A stretch of DNA of 64,000 nt from an uncultured Alphaproteobacteria bacterium (GTDB lineage: Bacteria > Pseudomonadota > Alphaproteobacteria > Rhodobacterales > Rhodobacteraceae). The stretch spans positions 124,001 through 188,000 of the forward strand of contig CAKMYZ010000003.1 in NCBI GenBank assembly GCA_929200255.1. The letters run 5' to 3'. The notes beneath the pieces are model-generated. The model did no database searches, had not been told where the DNA came from, and saw only the letters and a list, made by a program, of their open reading frames with translations. The translations under genes and the position numbers were made by a program. Below, piece after piece: positions 43,662 through 54,926 of the stretch (the stretch's first letter is position 1; every line of letters begins with the position of its first letter).

Positions 43662-46547
43662 ATGGCTTCGTATCAGACAAGGCGGCGCGATCCGCTGCTG
43701 GATAGCACAACACAGGCGGCGATTGAAAAGCGTAGCAAAGAGCTGTTGGGTCTTGGTCTGGTCCTGATGGGCCTGCTGATCGGCGCGATGGTCGCCAGCT
43801 ACTCGCCCAACGATCCAAGCTGGATTTCCGCCACCGACGCCCCTGTGCAAAACTGGCTGGGTCATTTCGGGGCCTCTGTTGCGGCCCCGTTGATGATGAT
43901 TCTTGGCCTTGGCATTTGGGTGGTGCCGGTTGCTTTCATCATGTGGGGCGTGCGATTTGTGATGCATCACGGGCAGGAGCGCGCGATTGGCCGTCTGATC
44001 TTTGCCCCCGTGGCGATTGTGCTGGCCTCGGTTCACGCCGCAACGCTGACCCCGGCCGTCGATTGGCCCGCCAACTTTGGTGTCGGTGGCCTGTTCGGTG
44101 ACACGGTTTTGGGTGTGATCCTGACGATCGTGCCTTTCGGCGCGATCTTTGGCGTGAAACTGCTGTCGCTGCTGACTGGTGTGGCCTTGCTTGCGCTCAT
44201 GGCCTTTGCGCTGGGCTTTACCAAGCCAGAGTTGAAGGTTGCGGGCCGATTTATCCTGCTTGGCACTGTCATGCTTTATGCGCTGATTCTGCGTGCTCTT
44301 GGCAAGGGTGCGTCCTTATCGGCAACTGCTGCGCAGAGCGTATCGGCCACCGTGCAAGCCCGTCGCGATCAAATGCAGGAGGAGCGTGAAACCCGCGCCG
44401 AAGATCCTGCCTTGTCCACGCCATTTGCGATGCCAGAACCGCTCATATCTGCGCGCACCCGCGCGACAGCTGTTGTGCGCCCCAGCCCTGTGATGCCCAC
44501 CGCTGAACCACCACTCTCTGCCCCCGTGATCCCTGCGGCCCCACCGTTGACTGCACCTACCCGCGCCACGGCAGAGCCGGACGCACCACAGGCAGGTTTC
44601 TTGTCCGGCCTGCTCAAGCGCAATGACACGATGCCTGAGCCAGAACTGGTGACACCGGAACCTGTCGATGCCGTCATGCCCGACGCAGGCAGCGGTGACC
44701 GCGTCAGCGCGCGGATTGCGGATGCGATTAAGAACCGCACGCCTGCACCCTCGCCCACCGGCGTACGCATTGAACCTGCTTTGACTGCCGGTCGCGGCCC
44801 CGCGCCCTTGGTTTTTGAACCGTTGGAAGAGGATAAGGCGGACGAGGATGAGCTTTTGGAGTTCCCTGTCGAAACCCCACGCATGGCTGCACCGCACATG
44901 CCCATCCCCGAAGTAACCGTGCCAACGCCAGAGCCGCGCAGCGTCGTCCAGCACCCGCCCAAACGCGCGCCGCAACCGTCCAAACAGGCCAAGGCTGAGG
45001 CACAACCGGCGCTGAAGTTCGAGGACAAATATGCCTCTTACGAGCATCCACCGCTGGGCCTGTTGACGAACCCGATTGAAATCCAGCGCCATCATCTGAG
45101 CGATGAAGCCCTAGAAGAAAACGCCCGCATGCTGGAAAGCGTGCTGGATGACTACGGTGTGAAGGGCGAGATCGTGTCGGTCCGCCCCGGCCCTGTTGTC
45201 ACCATGTATGAGCTGGAGCCAGCGCCGGGTTTGAAGGCTTCTCGTGTGATTGGTCTGTCAGATGATATTGCCCGGTCTATGTCGGCCCTTTCGGCACGCG
45301 TTTCTACCGTGCCGGGCCGTTCGGTCATTGGCATCGAACTACCCAATGAGAACCGTGAGAAAGTCGTCCTGCGCGAAATCCTTTCGCACCGCGACTTTGG
45401 TGACGGCAACCAGAAACTGCCGCTGGCCCTGGGCAAGGATATCGGCGGTGAGCCGATCATCGCGAACCTTGCCAAGATGCCGCATCTGCTGATTGCTGGG
45501 ACGACCGGTTCGGGTAAATCGGTCGCGATCAACACGATGATCTTGTCGCTGCTTTACAAGCTGACGCCGGAAGAATGCCGGATGATCATGATCGACCCCA
45601 AGATGCTGGAGCTTTCCGTTTATGACGGCATCCCGCATCTGCTGTCCCCCGTTGTGACTGACCCCAAAAAGGCGGTCGTCGCCCTGAAATGGGTCGTCGG
45701 TGAAATGGAAGAACGCTATCGCAAGATGTCCAAGATGGGCGTGCGCAACATCGATGGCTTCAATGGCCGGGTGAAAGATGCGCTTGCCAAGGGTGAGATG
45801 TTCAGCCGCACGGTGCAAACCGGGTTTGACGACGAAACCGGCGATCCGATCTTTGAAACAGAGGAATTCCAGCCGGAGGTTCTGCCTTACATCGTTGTGA
45901 TCGTGGATGAGATGGCCGATCTGATGATGGTTGCCGGCAAGGAAATTGAGGCCTGCATTCAGCGTCTGGCCCAGATGGCGCGTGCGTCGGGTATTCACCT
46001 GATTATGGCAACGCAGCGTCCGTCGGTTGATGTCATTACCGGGACGATCAAGGCGAATTTCCCCACGCGCATTTCGTTCCAGGTAACCTCAAAAATCGAC
46101 AGCCGCACGATCCTGGGCGAGATGGGCGCAGAGCAACTGCTGGGTATGGGTGACATGCTTTATATGGCTGGTGGTTCCAAGATTACCCGCGTCCACGGAC
46201 CATTTGTGAGCGATGAAGAGGTTGAAGAAATCGTCAACCACCTCAAAGGGTTCGGTCCGCCAGAGTATATGTCGGGTGTGGTTGAAGGACCCGCTGAAGA
46301 TCAAGAAAGCAGCATTGATCTCGTACTGGGTCTGGGTGACGGGTCTGATGGCGAAAACGCGCTTTATGATACGGCGGTGGCGATTGTGATAAAGGATCGC
46401 AAATGCTCGACCTCCTACATCCAACGCAAACTGGCGATCGGCTATAACAAGGCCGCCCGTTTGGTTGAACAGATGGAGGATGAAGGGGTGGTGAGCAGCG
46501 CCAACCACGTCGGCAAGCGCGAGATTTTGGTGCCTGAGCAGCACTAG
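43662..46547 (+). CDS. ftsK: DNA translocase FtsK
   Basis: 961 residues from ATG 43662 with GAGGGA upstream; the TTG at 43647 is rejected. Four N-terminal membrane segments (about 30-215), a Pro/Ala-rich linker (about 230-460), then the RecA-like motor with Walker [15 protein letters not shown] and Walker [17 protein letters not shown]-terminal gamma winged helix ([22 protein letters not shown]) reads KOPS. It pumps chromosomes through the septum and activates XerCD at dif. Length is normal for Rhodobacterales. Cotranscribed with the DapC-like gene. Confidence 0.96.
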   Translation: MASYQTRRRDPLLDSTTQAAIEKRSKELLGLGLVLMGLLIGAMVASYSPNDPSWISATDAPVQNWLGHFGASVAAPLMMILGLGIWVVPVAFIMWGVRFVMHHGQERAIGRLIFAPVAIVLASVHAATLTPAVDWPANFGVGGLFGDTVLGVILTIVPFGAIFGVKLLSLLTGVALLALMAFALGFTKPELKVAGRFILLGTVMLYALILRALGKGASLSATAAQSVSATVQARRDQMQEERETRAEDPALSTPFAMPEPLISARTRATAVVRPSPVMPTAEPPLSAPVIPAAPPLTAPTRATAEPDAPQAGFLSGLLKRNDTMPEPELVTPEPVDAVMPDAGSGDRVSARIADAIKNRTPAPSPTGVRIEPALTAGRGPAPLVFEPLEEDKADEDELLEFPVETPRMAAPHMPIPEVTVPTPEPRSVVQHPPKRAPQPSKQAKAEAQPALKFEDKYASYEHPPLGLLTNPIEIQRHHLSDEALEENARMLESVLDDYGVKGEIVSVRPGPVVTMYELEPAPGLKASRVIGLSDDIARSMSALSARVSTVPGRSVIGIELPNENREKVVLREILSHRDFGDGNQKLPLALGKDIGGEPIIANLAKMPHLLIAGTTGSGKSVAINTMILSLLYKLTPEECRMIMIDPKMLELSVYDGIPHLLSPVVTDPKKAVVALKWVVGEMEERYRKMSKMGVRNIDGFNGRVKDALAKGEMFSRTVQTGFDDETGDPIFETEEFQPEVLPYIVVIVDEMADLMMVAGKEIEACIQRLAQMARASGIHLIMATQRPSVDVITGTIKANFPTRISFQVTSKIDSRTILGEMGAEQLLGMGDMLYMAGGSKITRVHGPFVSDEEVEEIVNHLKGFGPPEYMSGVVEGPAEDQESSIDLVLGLGDGSDGENALYDTAVAIVIKDRKCSTSYIQRKLAIGYNKAARLVEQMEDEGVVSSANHVGKREILVPEQH

Positions 46548-46790
46548 GGCGGCAAATCGGGGGGGCGATGCCGGTTTTTGACCTTGGTGCTTCTGGCGTT
46601 CAGTTCTGGCATGTGGAGTACGGTTTGATTCGGCTGTTTTGAGTAACCCTGATCCGGTACAGCGGGACTTGTCGCAAGTATCGATCTTGCTGACATCATT
46701 GTCGCAACGTTCATTGTATCTGACGGAACTGCATCCTCTCAATCAGGTTTGCCGCTTGCAACCTGCCGCAAAGAGGTGTCGATTGCCCGC

Positions 46791-47996
46791 ATGAAGCTGA
46801 CCGGCCCCTTTTTGTTTATTCTTGCCACGTTGCTGCTCGACGCCATTGGTGTGGGGATCGTGTTCCCGATCATGCCCGACCTGATGGATCGGGTGGGTGC
46901 TGCCAGCACGGCCGAAGGCGCGTTTTGGGGTGGCATCCTGATGTCGGCCTATGCTGCTGCCATGTTCTTGTTCGGCCCCATCATCGGCAGCCTGTCTGAC
47001 GCTTTTGGCCGCAGGCCCATCCTGATTGCGGCCTTGGTGACGCTGACCATTGATTATGTGATCATGGCGATGGCGCAGGCCTATTGGGTGTTGTTGGTGG
47101 GCCGCGTTGTGGCGGGCATGGCGGGCGCCACCTATATCACGGCCACGGCCTATATCGCGGATATTGCAAAGCCTGATCAACGTGGGGCGGCCTTTGGGAT
47201 GATCGGCGCAGCCTTTGGGATTGGCTTTGTGCTGGGCCCGGCACTTGGTGGGCTCGCGTCGGGCTGGCACATCACAGCGCCTTTTTGGATCGCGGCGGCC
47301 CTGTCGGCGGCTAATGTGGCCTTTGGTATCTTCATTTTGCCCGAATCCCTCAAACCAGAAAACCGTCGCCCCTTTGGCAAGGGGGAGTTGAACCCCTTTG
47401 CCACGATCCTGCGCGCGCTGCGCTTGCCCGGCCTTGCTATCCCGCTGGTCTGTATCTTTGTGTTTGAGTTCGCGAATATGGTCTATCCCACCCTCTGGGC
47501 ATTTTGGGGCCGCGAGGTTTTTGCCTGGGACGGCTTCACCATCGGGCTGACGCTTTCGGCCTATGGTGTCTTGATCGCGGTGGTACAGGCGGGTGTCTTA
47601 CCGCAGCTGACACGGCGGTTTGGTGATTACAACACGTTGCTCTTTGCCATTGCTGTGGCATGGGTCGCGATGATTGGCTTTGGCTTTGCAGGTGCGGTTT
47701 GGGCGATCGTTGTGTTCCTGCCGTTGGCCGCCTTATCCGACATGGCGCCGCCTTTGATGACCGCCTTTGCGGCCAATGGTGTGGGTGAGGATCAACAGGG
47801 ATTGGTCCAAGGTGTGATTGCGTCCCTGTCATCCGTTGCGGCGGTTGCAGCCCCTTTGATGCTGACAGGGGTGTTCGAACATTTCGTGAATGAAGAGGGG
47901 CTTTATTTGCCGGGAATGCCGTTTCTTATCGGGGCGCTGCTGATTGTGGTCATTGTGCCATTAGTCCTGCGGCTGCGCCCACAGGATGTGTCTTGA
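46791..47996 (+). CDS. MFS drug transporter, TetA-like
   Basis: A 401-residue twelve-helix major facilitator. The start ATG 46791 (MKLTGPFLFILATLLLDAIG) matches the TetA/MdtG-type opening; the ORF could extend to 46749. Motif A is SLSDAFGRRPILI between helices 2 and 3, and motif C-like GFVLGPALGG lies in helix 5, marking a proton-driven drug:H+ antiporter. Substrate unknown. Two direct copies of TTGTCGCAA lie 84 and 114 bases upstream. Confidence 0.9.
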   Translation: MKLTGPFLFILATLLLDAIGVGIVFPIMPDLMDRVGAASTAEGAFWGGILMSAYAAAMFLFGPIIGSLSDAFGRRPILIAALVTLTIDYVIMAMAQAYWVLLVGRVVAGMAGATYITATAYIADIAKPDQRGAAFGMIGAAFGIGFVLGPALGGLASGWHITAPFWIAAALSAANVAFGIFILPESLKPENRRPFGKGELNPFATILRALRLPGLAIPLVCIFVFEFANMVYPTLWAFWGREVFAWDGFTIGLTLSAYGVLIAVVQAGVLPQLTRRFGDYNTLLFAIAVAWVAMIGFGFAGAVWAIVVFLPLAALSDMAPPLMTAFAANGVGEDQQGLVQGVIASLSSVAAVAAPLMLTGVFEHFVNEEGLYLPGMPFLIGALLIVVIVPLVLRLRPQDVS

Positions 47997-48098
47997 TCGG
48001 TCAGTTTACGCTTATGATTGAATGCGATTGCGTCACCTCCTTGTGATATTGGGGTGAGAAGGACTACACTGACCGTATTCTGGATGGGGAATCTTATT

Positions 48099-50057
48099 AT
48101 GAAACTGACATTAAACCGCCGCCATTTTCTTGCCGGGTCTGCGGGCCTGATCGCCATGCATCCGTTTTCGGTCAATGCGGCCACTGGTCAGGCGCATTTG
48201 CGTTTGATGGAAACCACCGACCTGCATGTGCATGTGTTTCCATACGACTATTATGCGGACCGGCCCGTTGATACGGTTGGCCTTTCACGTACCGCGCGCC
48301 TGATTGAGGATGTGCGCGCCGAATCGACCAATTCACTGCTGCTCGACAATGGTGACTTTCTGCAAGGGAACCCGATGGGTGACTATATCGCCTATGAGCG
48401 GGGCATGGCAGAGGGCGATATGCACCCGGTCATCACTGCGATGAACACGCTGGGCTTTGATGCCTCGACCCTGGGGAATCATGAATTTAACTACGGCATT
48501 TCATTCCTGATGAAATCCGTTTCAGGTGCTGCCTTTCCGGTGGTTTCGGCCAATGTGGTAAAGGAAATGGGTGCTTCACCTACTGCCGACACAACGCTGT
48601 TGCCGCCTTATGTGATCCTTGATCGCGAGATCATCGATGGTGATGGCACCGCCCTCCCGATCAAGATTGGCCTGATCGGCTTTGTCCCGCCGCAGATCAT
48701 GAACTGGGACCGCAAGCACCTGGAAGGCAACGTACAGGCCCGCGATATCGTGGCGAGTGCCCGCGCCTATGTCCCGCAGATGAAGGAAGAAGGTGCCGAT
48801 ATCATCGTGGCCCTTGCCCACTCTGGCATTGGTGAGGCGCATGAAAGCGACGGGATGGAAAACGCTGCTATTCCACTGGCTGCAGTTGAAGGGATTGACG
48901 CGATCTTGACAGGCCATAGTCATCTGGTGTTTCCGTCGTCCAGCTATGATGATTGGGCGGGCGTTGACGTGGCCAACGGCACCATTGGCGGCAAACCCGG
49001 TGTGATGGGTGGCTTCTGGGGCAGCCACATGGGCCTTGTTGATCTGTTGCTGGAAAATGATGGTGGTGAATGGCGCGTCCTGTCACACACGGCCGAGGCG
49101 CGCCCGATCTCGCGGCGCGAAGAAGACCGCAGCATCACAGCATTGGTTGATGATTTCGCGCCTGTTCTGGCCTCAATCGCGGATGTGCATGCGGAAACGC
49201 TGAACTACGTGCGGACTGCCGTAGGCAAGACCGATTCGGCATTGCACAGCTATTTCGCGCTGGTTGCCGATGATCCATCGGTGCAGATCGTGTCCAATGC
49301 GCAGAGGTGGTATATCGCCGAACAGATGGTTGGCACCGCATACGAGGGCCTGCCGATCCTGTCTGCGGCCGCACCATTCAAAGCCGGCGGCCGGGGCGGG
49401 CCAGAGTACTACACCGACGTGCCGGTAGGTGATGTGGCGATCAAGAATGTGGCCGACCTTTACCTCTATCCCAATACGGTGCGCGCGGTGAAAGTCACGG
49501 GCGCCACTGTCAAGGACTGGCTGGAACGGTCTGCGGGCATGTTCAACCAGGTCGCGGCCGGGGCGAGCGATGCCATCCTGCTGAACCCTGATTTCCCCAG
49601 CTACAACTTTGATGTCATCGACGGGGTGACCTATCAGATTGACCTGTCGCAGCCGTCAAAGTTCAACCGCGAGGGTGAAGTGATCAATACGGATGCCAAC
49701 CGCATCGTTGATTTGCAGTTTAACGGCGCGCCAATTGATCCTGATCAGGAATTCATCATCGCGACGAACAACTACCGCGCGTCCGGTGGCGGCAGTTTCC
49801 CCGGTGCGGATGGATCAACTGTGATCTTTGAGGGCCCCGACACAAACCGCGACGTGATTGTGCGCTACATTGTTGATCAAGGCACGGTCAGTCCGCGCGC
49901 CGATGGCAACTGGTCCTTTGCGCCATTGCCCGATACGTCGGTCATCTTTGAGACAGGGCCAGCGGGTGCCACCTATGCCGATGCTGTGCCCGGTGTGCAG
50001 ATCGAGGAGGCAGGCCAAAGCGATAGCGGATTTGCGCAGTTTCGTATCGGCCTGTAA
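48099..50057 (+). CDS. cpdB: Periplasmic 2',3'-cyclic-nucleotide phosphodiesterase / 3'-nucleotidase
   Basis: 652 residues from ATG 48099 with GGGGA upstream. A Tat-type signal peptide (NRRHFLAGSAG) exports it folded. The metallophosphoesterase domain has all the metal motifs: DLHVHVF, LDNGDFLQGNP, GNHEFNYG and TGHSHLVFP. The C-terminal 5'-nucleotidase domain contains TNNYRASGGGSFPG, which stacks the base. It converts 2',3'-cyclic nucleotides to nucleosides plus phosphate for scavenging. The use of Tat rather than Sec is common in this family. Confidence 0.93.
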   Translation: MKLTLNRRHFLAGSAGLIAMHPFSVNAATGQAHLRLMETTDLHVHVFPYDYYADRPVDTVGLSRTARLIEDVRAESTNSLLLDNGDFLQGNPMGDYIAYERGMAEGDMHPVITAMNTLGFDASTLGNHEFNYGISFLMKSVSGAAFPVVSANVVKEMGASPTADTTLLPPYVILDREIIDGDGTALPIKIGLIGFVPPQIMNWDRKHLEGNVQARDIVASARAYVPQMKEEGADIIVALAHSGIGEAHESDGMENAAIPLAAVEGIDAILTGHSHLVFPSSSYDDWAGVDVANGTIGGKPGVMGGFWGSHMGLVDLLLENDGGEWRVLSHTAEARPISRREEDRSITALVDDFAPVLASIADVHAETLNYVRTAVGKTDSALHSYFALVADDPSVQIVSNAQRWYIAEQMVGTAYEGLPILSAAAPFKAGGRGGPEYYTDVPVGDVAIKNVADLYLYPNTVRAVKVTGATVKDWLERSAGMFNQVAAGASDAILLNPDFPSYNFDVIDGVTYQIDLSQPSKFNREGEVINTDANRIVDLQFNGAPIDPDQEFIIATNNYRASGGGSFPGADGSTVIFEGPDTNRDVIVRYIVDQGTVSPRADGNWSFAPLPDTSVIFETGPAGATYADAVPGVQIEEAGQSDSGFAQFRIGL

Positions 50058-50068
50058 GCCAAGCAAAA

Positions 50069-50098
50069 ACCCCCGCCTGATCACTCAGCCGGGGGTTC
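50069..50098 (+). terminator. Intrinsic terminator after cpdB
   Basis: The sequence AACCCCCG...CGGGGGTT forms an 8-bp GC-rich stem, with an inner CTGA/TCAG extension across a C-C mismatch, followed by CTTTG. It lies 11 bases after the cpdB stop. An A-tract (AAAAA) on its other flank means it could also terminate the convergent rpsU transcript, so it is probably bidirectional. Confidence 0.8.
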
Positions 50099-50124
50099 TT
50101 TGATCGTAACGTCGAAGGGTCGCT

Positions 50125-50331
50125 TTACAGCAGACCTTCACGCTGGAGCTTCTTACGTGCCAGCTTGCGCTGACGACGGATAGCTTCTGCTTTCTCGCGC
50201 GCTTTACGCACGGACGGCTTTTCGAAATGCTGCTTGAGCTTCATTTCACGAAAAACGCCCTCACGCTGGAGCTTCTTCTTCAGAGCACGCAACGCCTGAT
50301 CGACGTTGTTATCACGAACACTAACCTGCAT
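50125..50331 (-). CDS. rpsU: 30S ribosomal protein S21
   Basis: A 68-residue bS21: [38 protein letters not shown], and a very basic C-terminus. It contacts the anti-Shine-Dalgarno region of 16S rRNA. Single gene, convergent with cpdB and divergent from coq9 (96-base gap). Confidence 0.96.
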   Translation of the reverse strand: MQVSVRDNNVDQALRALKKKLQREGVFREMKLKQHFEKPSVRKAREKAEAIRRQRKLARKKLQREGLL

Positions 50332-50427
50332 GTGGTTTACACCACCTTTCTAAGTTGGATTTGCAAAAATTGCAGGAAGTGGGCAGATAGCAAGAACACA
50401 CTCGTTTGTCCAGCACAGGATAACCCG

Positions 50428-51138
50428 ATGGAGCCCGCCATGATGACCGCACCAATTGACCCCGCATTGGACCAGCTTTTGGACGCCGCACTGCCGCATG
50501 TGGCCTTTGATGGCTGGGCACGCCGTACCTTTGATGCTGCCATTGCCGAGGTTGGCGTTGATCCCGCCGACGCCGAAACGCTTTGCCCGCGCGGGGCTGT
50601 TGATTTAGCGATTGCCTATCACAAGCGCGGCGATGCCGCGATGGTTGCTGCACTGAACAACGCGGACCTGCGCGATATGCGGTTTCGCGACAAGGTGGCC
50701 CATGCGATCCGCCTGCGTATTCGGGCCATCGATGACAAAGAGGCCGTGCGCCGTGGCACATCGTTGTTTGCACTGCCACATATGGCCGCTGACGGGGCCA
50801 AGCTGGTCTGGGGCACGGCGGATGCAATCTGGACCGCGCTGGGCGATAGCTCGCGCGATGTGAACTGGTATACCAAGCGGCTGACCTTGTCGGGTGTCTA
50901 TAGTTCGGTTGTGTTGTTCTGGCTGGGTGACGACAGTCTGGATGCGCAGGCGACCGATGCCTTTATCGACCGGCGCATCGACAATGTGATGCAATTCGAA
51001 AAGGTCAAAGCACAGGTGCGGGACAATCCGCTGACCAAACCTTTTGCGGCCACGTTGGAGCGTATGGTGTCAGGGGTGAAAGCCCCGCCCAGGGCGCCGG
51101 AGGCCGATCTGCCGGGCACGTGGCGCGACCCCCAATAA
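50428..51138 (+). CDS. COQ9-family ubiquinone biosynthesis protein
   Basis: 236 residues from ATG 50428 (MEPAMMTAPIDP) with AGGA 7 bases upstream. The TetR-like N-terminal helices are followed by the COQ9 C-terminal domain (DVNWYTKRLTLSGVYSSVVLFWLGD), whose hydrophobic helix binds isoprenoid lipids. COQ9 presents precursors to the COQ7 hydroxylase in ubiquinone synthesis. Its presence fits an alphaproteobacterium. Confidence 0.92.
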   Translation: MEPAMMTAPIDPALDQLLDAALPHVAFDGWARRTFDAAIAEVGVDPADAETLCPRGAVDLAIAYHKRGDAAMVAALNNADLRDMRFRDKVAHAIRLRIRAIDDKEAVRRGTSLFALPHMAADGAKLVWGTADAIWTALGDSSRDVNWYTKRLTLSGVYSSVVLFWLGDDSLDAQATDAFIDRRIDNVMQFEKVKAQVRDNPLTKPFAATLERMVSGVKAPPRAPEADLPGTWRDPQ

Positions 51139-51201
51139 GTTAAGTTTGTCAAAGCTGGTCTGATGCAGCATAGCTGGATCGCAGCGATAAGGATCAGACC
51201 G

Positions 51202-52173
51202 ATGAAGGCAATCGAGATTTCGCAACCTGGCGGGCCAGAAGTGCTGTGCTTGACGGAACGGCCCATGCCTGAACCTGCCAATGATCAAGTGGTGATCAAG
51301 GTGGCCTATGCGGGCGTTAATCGGCCTGATGCTTTGCAGCGGGCAGGTCTTTATGACCCGCCAAAGGGCGCAAGCGATCTGCCGGGGCTTGAGGCCGCGG
51401 GAGAAGTCGTGGCCTGCGGCGCGGGTGTGTCTTCGCTGAAGGTTGGTGATCAGGTCTGCGCGCTGTTGCCTGGTGGTGGGTATGCCGAATATGTTGCCAC
51501 CCCTGCGGCCCATTGCTTGCCAGTTCCCGGTGTGCTGACCTTGAAACAAGCGGCCTGTTTGCCCGAGACGTTCTTTACCGTCTGGTCCAACGTCTTTATG
51601 CGCGGCGGGTTGCGTGCCGGGCAGCGGTTTCTGGTGCACGGTGGCAGTTCTGGCATTGGGACAACGGCCATTCAACTGGCCAGATCTTTTGGCGCGCGGG
51701 TCTTTGCAACCGCAGGCTCAGCCGAGAAATGCGTGGCTTGCGAAGGTTTGGGTGCCGAAAAGGCATTTAACTACCACGAAGACAATTTTGTTGAAAAAAT
51801 GCAAGCGTTAGGTGGGGCTGATCTGATCCTCGACATGGTTGGCGGTCCGTATATTCAGCGAAATCTGAAGGCATTGGCGGATGACGGAAAACTGGTCCAG
51901 ATCGCATTTCTGCAAGGGCCCAAGGTCGAATTGAACCTTGTGCAACTTATGACCCGCCGTTTGACGGTCACCGGATCGACGCTGCGCCCGCAATCTGATC
52001 TGGCCAAGGCACGCATCGCTGAAGAATTGCGCGCCCATGTCTGGCCCCTGATCATGGCGGGCAAGGTGGCCCCGGTGATGGATCAGGAATTCGCATTGGA
52101 AGACGCCGCCGCCGCCCATGCGAGGATGGAAAGCGGTGCGCATATCGGCAAGATTGTTCTGAAGGTTGGCTAA
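51202..52173 (+). CDS. Zinc-independent NAD(P)H quinone oxidoreductase (PIG3/QOR type)
   Basis: 323 residues from ATG 51202 with AAGGA upstream. Medium-chain dehydrogenase fold without the zinc ligands: [28 protein letters not shown], the dinucleotide motif [16 protein letters not shown], and the PIG3-like closing GKIVLKV. It reduces quinones with NADPH. Its stop overlaps the convergent rnhA stop by 4 bases. Confidence 0.92.
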   Translation: MKAIEISQPGGPEVLCLTERPMPEPANDQVVIKVAYAGVNRPDALQRAGLYDPPKGASDLPGLEAAGEVVACGAGVSSLKVGDQVCALLPGGGYAEYVATPAAHCLPVPGVLTLKQAACLPETFFTVWSNVFMRGGLRAGQRFLVHGGSSGIGTTAIQLARSFGARVFATAGSAEKCVACEGLGAEKAFNYHEDNFVEKMQALGGADLILDMVGGPYIQRNLKALADDGKLVQIAFLQGPKVELNLVQLMTRRLTVTGSTLRPQSDLAKARIAEELRAHVWPLIMAGKVAPVMDQEFALEDAAAAHARMESGAHIGKIVLKVG

Positions 52174-52622
52174 GGCTTAAATGGGGCCATTCCGGCGCGG
52201 GCCAATTCGTCGGCCTTTTCGTTTTCGGGATGGCCTGCGTGCCCCTTCACCCATTCCCATGTGACGTTGTGACGCTGGGTGGCGGCATCAAGGCGTTTCC
52301 ATAGCTCTTCGTTCTTGACGGGTTTCTTACCGGCCGTTTTCCAGCCGCGCGCCTTCCAGCCGTGAATCCATTTGGTGATGCCGTCCTTGACGTAAACGCT
52401 GTCGGTGATCACGGTCACTTTGGTCGCCCGATCCAAGGTCTCAAGCGCCGTGATCGCTGCCATAAGCTCCATCCGGTTGTTGGTGGTTTCTGCCTCTCCG
52501 CCAGAGAGTTCGCGCGACTTCACAATTGCGCCCCCGTCGCGTGCAACCAAAAGCGCACCCCAGCCACCGGGGCCGGGATTGCCCGAGCAGGCACCGTCTG
52601 TGTAGGCAAAAAGTTCGGGCAT
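52170..52622 (-). CDS. rnhA: Ribonuclease HI
   Basis: 150 residues. The acidic catalytic set is present: Asp9 ([17 protein letters not shown]), the Glu of NNRMELMAA, the Asp of VITDSVYV, and the last Asp in ENEKADELA. It removes RNA from RNA-DNA hybrids and Okazaki fragments. The gene begins 2 bases after the methyltransferase gene stops, so both belong to one minus-strand run. Confidence 0.96.
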   Translation of the reverse strand: MPELFAYTDGACSGNPGPGGWGALLVARDGGAIVKSRELSGGEAETTNNRMELMAAITALETLDRATKVTVITDSVYVKDGITKWIHGWKARGWKTAGKKPVKNEELWKRLDAATQRHNVTWEWVKGHAGHPENEKADELARAGMAPFKP

Positions 52623-52624
52623 CG

Positions 52625-53218
52625 TCAGGTTTTCTTTCCACGCATGATGACGAAGGGATCAATTGTTCCGGCCAGGCCAGCCTCGCGCCCTTCCTTTACC
52701 TCGACCACCTCAAAACCTGCAGTGGCGAAAAGCGCAGTCAGTGCATCGACGGTCACATAGGTATAAAGCCGACTGACGGCATCACGCGCGACCCCTTCGC
52801 CGGTCTTCATCCCCACGTGCAGAATACCGCCCGGTTTCGTTGCGGTGGCGAGTGCCTGAAAATGGTACGGCAAATCGTCGGGGGCTGCGTGCAGCAGGCT
52901 GAAGTTGGCCCAGATCCCATCATAGAGGTCTTCACCAGTGACGTCGTGGAATGTTGCCAACCGTGCATCCAATTGGAATTTTTCCTTTGCGATGGCGATC
53001 ATCCCGGTTGAGGCATCCACCGGGTCAGGCCGCAAGCCCGCGTTTTGCATGTGCATAGACGCCGTTCCCGGCCCGCAGCCCAGATCAAAGACATGCGCCC
53101 CTGCAGGCATCTGGTCGATAAAGCGTTGCAATGTGCTGTCCGGCTGATCGCTGGCGACAAGGGCGGCATATTCGCCCGCTTTGGCGTTGTAGGTTGCGAT
53201 GGTCTTTGCGTCGGTCAT
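52625..53218 (-). CDS. Class I SAM-dependent methyltransferase
   Basis: 197 residues from ATG 53218 ([18 protein letters not shown]); the longer frame to 53296 would overlap the LysE gene. SAM-binding motif I is [16 protein letters not shown], with DASTGMI after it and [10 protein letters not shown] further on. Substrate unknown; the family covers small-molecule methylation. The ribosome site is weak. Confidence 0.87.
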   Translation of the reverse strand: MTDAKTIATYNAKAGEYAALVASDQPDSTLQRFIDQMPAGAHVFDLGCGPGTASMHMQNAGLRPDPVDASTGMIAIAKEKFQLDARLATFHDVTGEDLYDGIWANFSLLHAAPDDLPYHFQALATATKPGGILHVGMKTGEGVARDAVSRLYTYVTVDALTALFATAGFEVVEVKEGREAGLAGTIDPFVIMRGKKT

Positions 53219-53255
53219 CACAACACCAAAGCCAGAGCAGAACGAGGGGTGGTCT

Positions 53256-53870
53256 TCATGCCCGTTCAAATGCCAGACGCGCCGCCAGTGCGCCAAATAT
53301 TGCGGCGAAAGATCGGTTCATCCATTTCAGTACGGATTTGCTTTGCAGGACCTTGCGGCGGGCCAAGGCGGCGAAGACGCCGTAGCCCACGAAAATCACG
53401 AATGTCAGCGCCATGAAGATCGCGCCGAGCAAGATCATCTCGGACGTCACGGTTGCTGGGTTGCCCGAAAGAAATGGCGGCAGCAATGCCAGAAAAAAGA
53501 TCGACAGCTTGGGGTTGAGGATATTGATCAAGGCGCCGCGCCGGGCAATGACAAATGCAGATTGCTTCTGCGCATTGGGGCTGATGGTCAGCATTCCATC
53601 TGACTTGAACGCTTGCCAGGCGAGGTAAAGCAGGTAGGCGACACCGGCGAATTTGACCATGTTGAACAGGACCGCGCTTGTGTGCAGTACGGCCGCGAGC
53701 CCCAATGTCGCTGCCGCCAGGTGCGGCACGATCCCGACGGTACAGCCTGCAGCCGCTGCGATCGCGGCGCGTTTGCCTTGACCAAGCCCCAGAGCCAGCG
53801 TGTAAATCACACCGGTGCCGGGGGCGACGCAGACCACAAATGCAGTGATCAGAAATTGTAGGCTTATCAT
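53256..53870 (-). CDS. LysE-family amino-acid exporter
   Basis: 204 residues with about six membrane helices, the N-terminal FLITAFVVCVAPGTGVIYTLALGLGQG signature and NPKLSIFFLALLPPF of LysE/RhtB transporters. It likely exports an amino acid such as threonine, homoserine or lysine. The ATG shares a base with the ispH stop (TGATG). Confidence 0.92.
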   Translation of the reverse strand: MISLQFLITAFVVCVAPGTGVIYTLALGLGQGKRAAIAAAAGCTVGIVPHLAAATLGLAAVLHTSAVLFNMVKFAGVAYLLYLAWQAFKSDGMLTISPNAQKQSAFVIARRGALINILNPKLSIFFLALLPPFLSGNPATVTSEMILLGAIFMALTFVIFVGYGVFAALARRKVLQSKSVLKWMNRSFAAIFGALAARLAFERA

Positions 53871-54820
53871 CAGGCGGTCTCCCTTAGGACGCGGGGTACT
53901 TTGAATTCTACGTTTTCTTCGGCAGTTACAACCATCTCAACCGTTGTATCAAAGCGGTCTTTGAAGGCGTTGATCACTTCTTCGATCAGGACTTCGGGGG
54001 CGGAAGCCCCGGCAGTGATCCCCATCGATGTGATCCCTTCCAACGCGCGCCAGTCAATGTCAGTCGCCCGCTGTACCAGTTGGGCGTAGTTACAGCCGGC
54101 CCGCGCACCAACCTCGACCAGCCGTTTGGAATTGGATGAATTGGGCGCCCCCACTACCAGCATTGCGTCGCACCGTGGGGCCATCGCCTTGACCGCTTCC
54201 TGCCGGTTGGTTGTGGCGTAGCAGATGTCTTCCTTATGCGGGCCGACGATGGCGGGGAACCGGGCATGCAGTGCTTTGACAATATCGGCCGTGTCATCCA
54301 CCGACAGTGTTGTCTGCGTGACGAACGCCAGTTTTTTCGGGTCGCGCACATCGACTACCGCCACATCGTCCACCGTTTCGACCAGCAACACTTCGCCGGG
54401 GGGCAGTTGGCCCATGGTGCCGACAGTCTCTGGGTGGCCTTCGTGGCCGATCATGATCATTTGCAGACCGTTGTCAGCGTGGCGCTGTGCTTCGATATGA
54501 ACTTTGCTGACCAAGGGGCAGGTGGCGTCCACATAGATCATCTCGCGTTTCGCCGCGGCGGCGGGCACGGATTTTGGCACGCCATGGGCGGAAAAGATCA
54601 CCGGGCGATCGTCGGGGCATTCATCCAGTTCTTCGACAAACACCGCTCCCTTATCGCGCAGGCTGTCCACCACAAATTTGTTGTGGACGATCTCGTGACG
54701 CACAAAGACCGGCGCACCCCATTTATCAAGCGCCAACTCGACAATCTTGATAGCGCGATCGACACCGGCACAGAACCCGCGCGGCGTGGCAAGATAGAGG
54801 GTCAACGGTGGTTTGGTCAT
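53870..54820 (-). CDS. ispH: 4-hydroxy-3-methylbut-2-enyl diphosphate reductase
   Basis: 316 residues, the last enzyme of the MEP isoprenoid pathway, reducing HMBPP to IPP and DMAPP. The three Fe-S cysteines are seen: Cys17 in [10 protein letters not shown], one in [12 protein letters not shown] and one in [19 protein letters not shown] binds substrate. GGAGAA precedes the ATG. Length normal. Confidence 0.96.
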   Translation of the reverse strand: MTKPPLTLYLATPRGFCAGVDRAIKIVELALDKWGAPVFVRHEIVHNKFVVDSLRDKGAVFVEELDECPDDRPVIFSAHGVPKSVPAAAAKREMIYVDATCPLVSKVHIEAQRHADNGLQMIMIGHEGHPETVGTMGQLPPGEVLLVETVDDVAVVDVRDPKKLAFVTQTTLSVDDTADIVKALHARFPAIVGPHKEDICYATTNRQEAVKAMAPRCDAMLVVGAPNSSNSKRLVEVGARAGCNYAQLVQRATDIDWRALEGITSMGITAGASAPEVLIEEVINAFKDRFDTTVEMVVTAEENVEFKVPRVLRETA

Positions 54821-54926
54821 CGCATTCTCCGGTTCTGGACCAGAGGTAAGGCTTTGACGTGGGCAGGTCCAGCACCAGTTGGTGTATTAAAAGGGCGCAT
54901 AGGCGCGCGCCCTTTCAATGGGTGTA

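Noticed and set aside
48018-48098. N-terminal extension of the cyclic phosphodiesterase
   Set aside because: The Tat signal peptide starts at ATG 48099 with a good ribosome site; the 27 upstream residues have no signal character.
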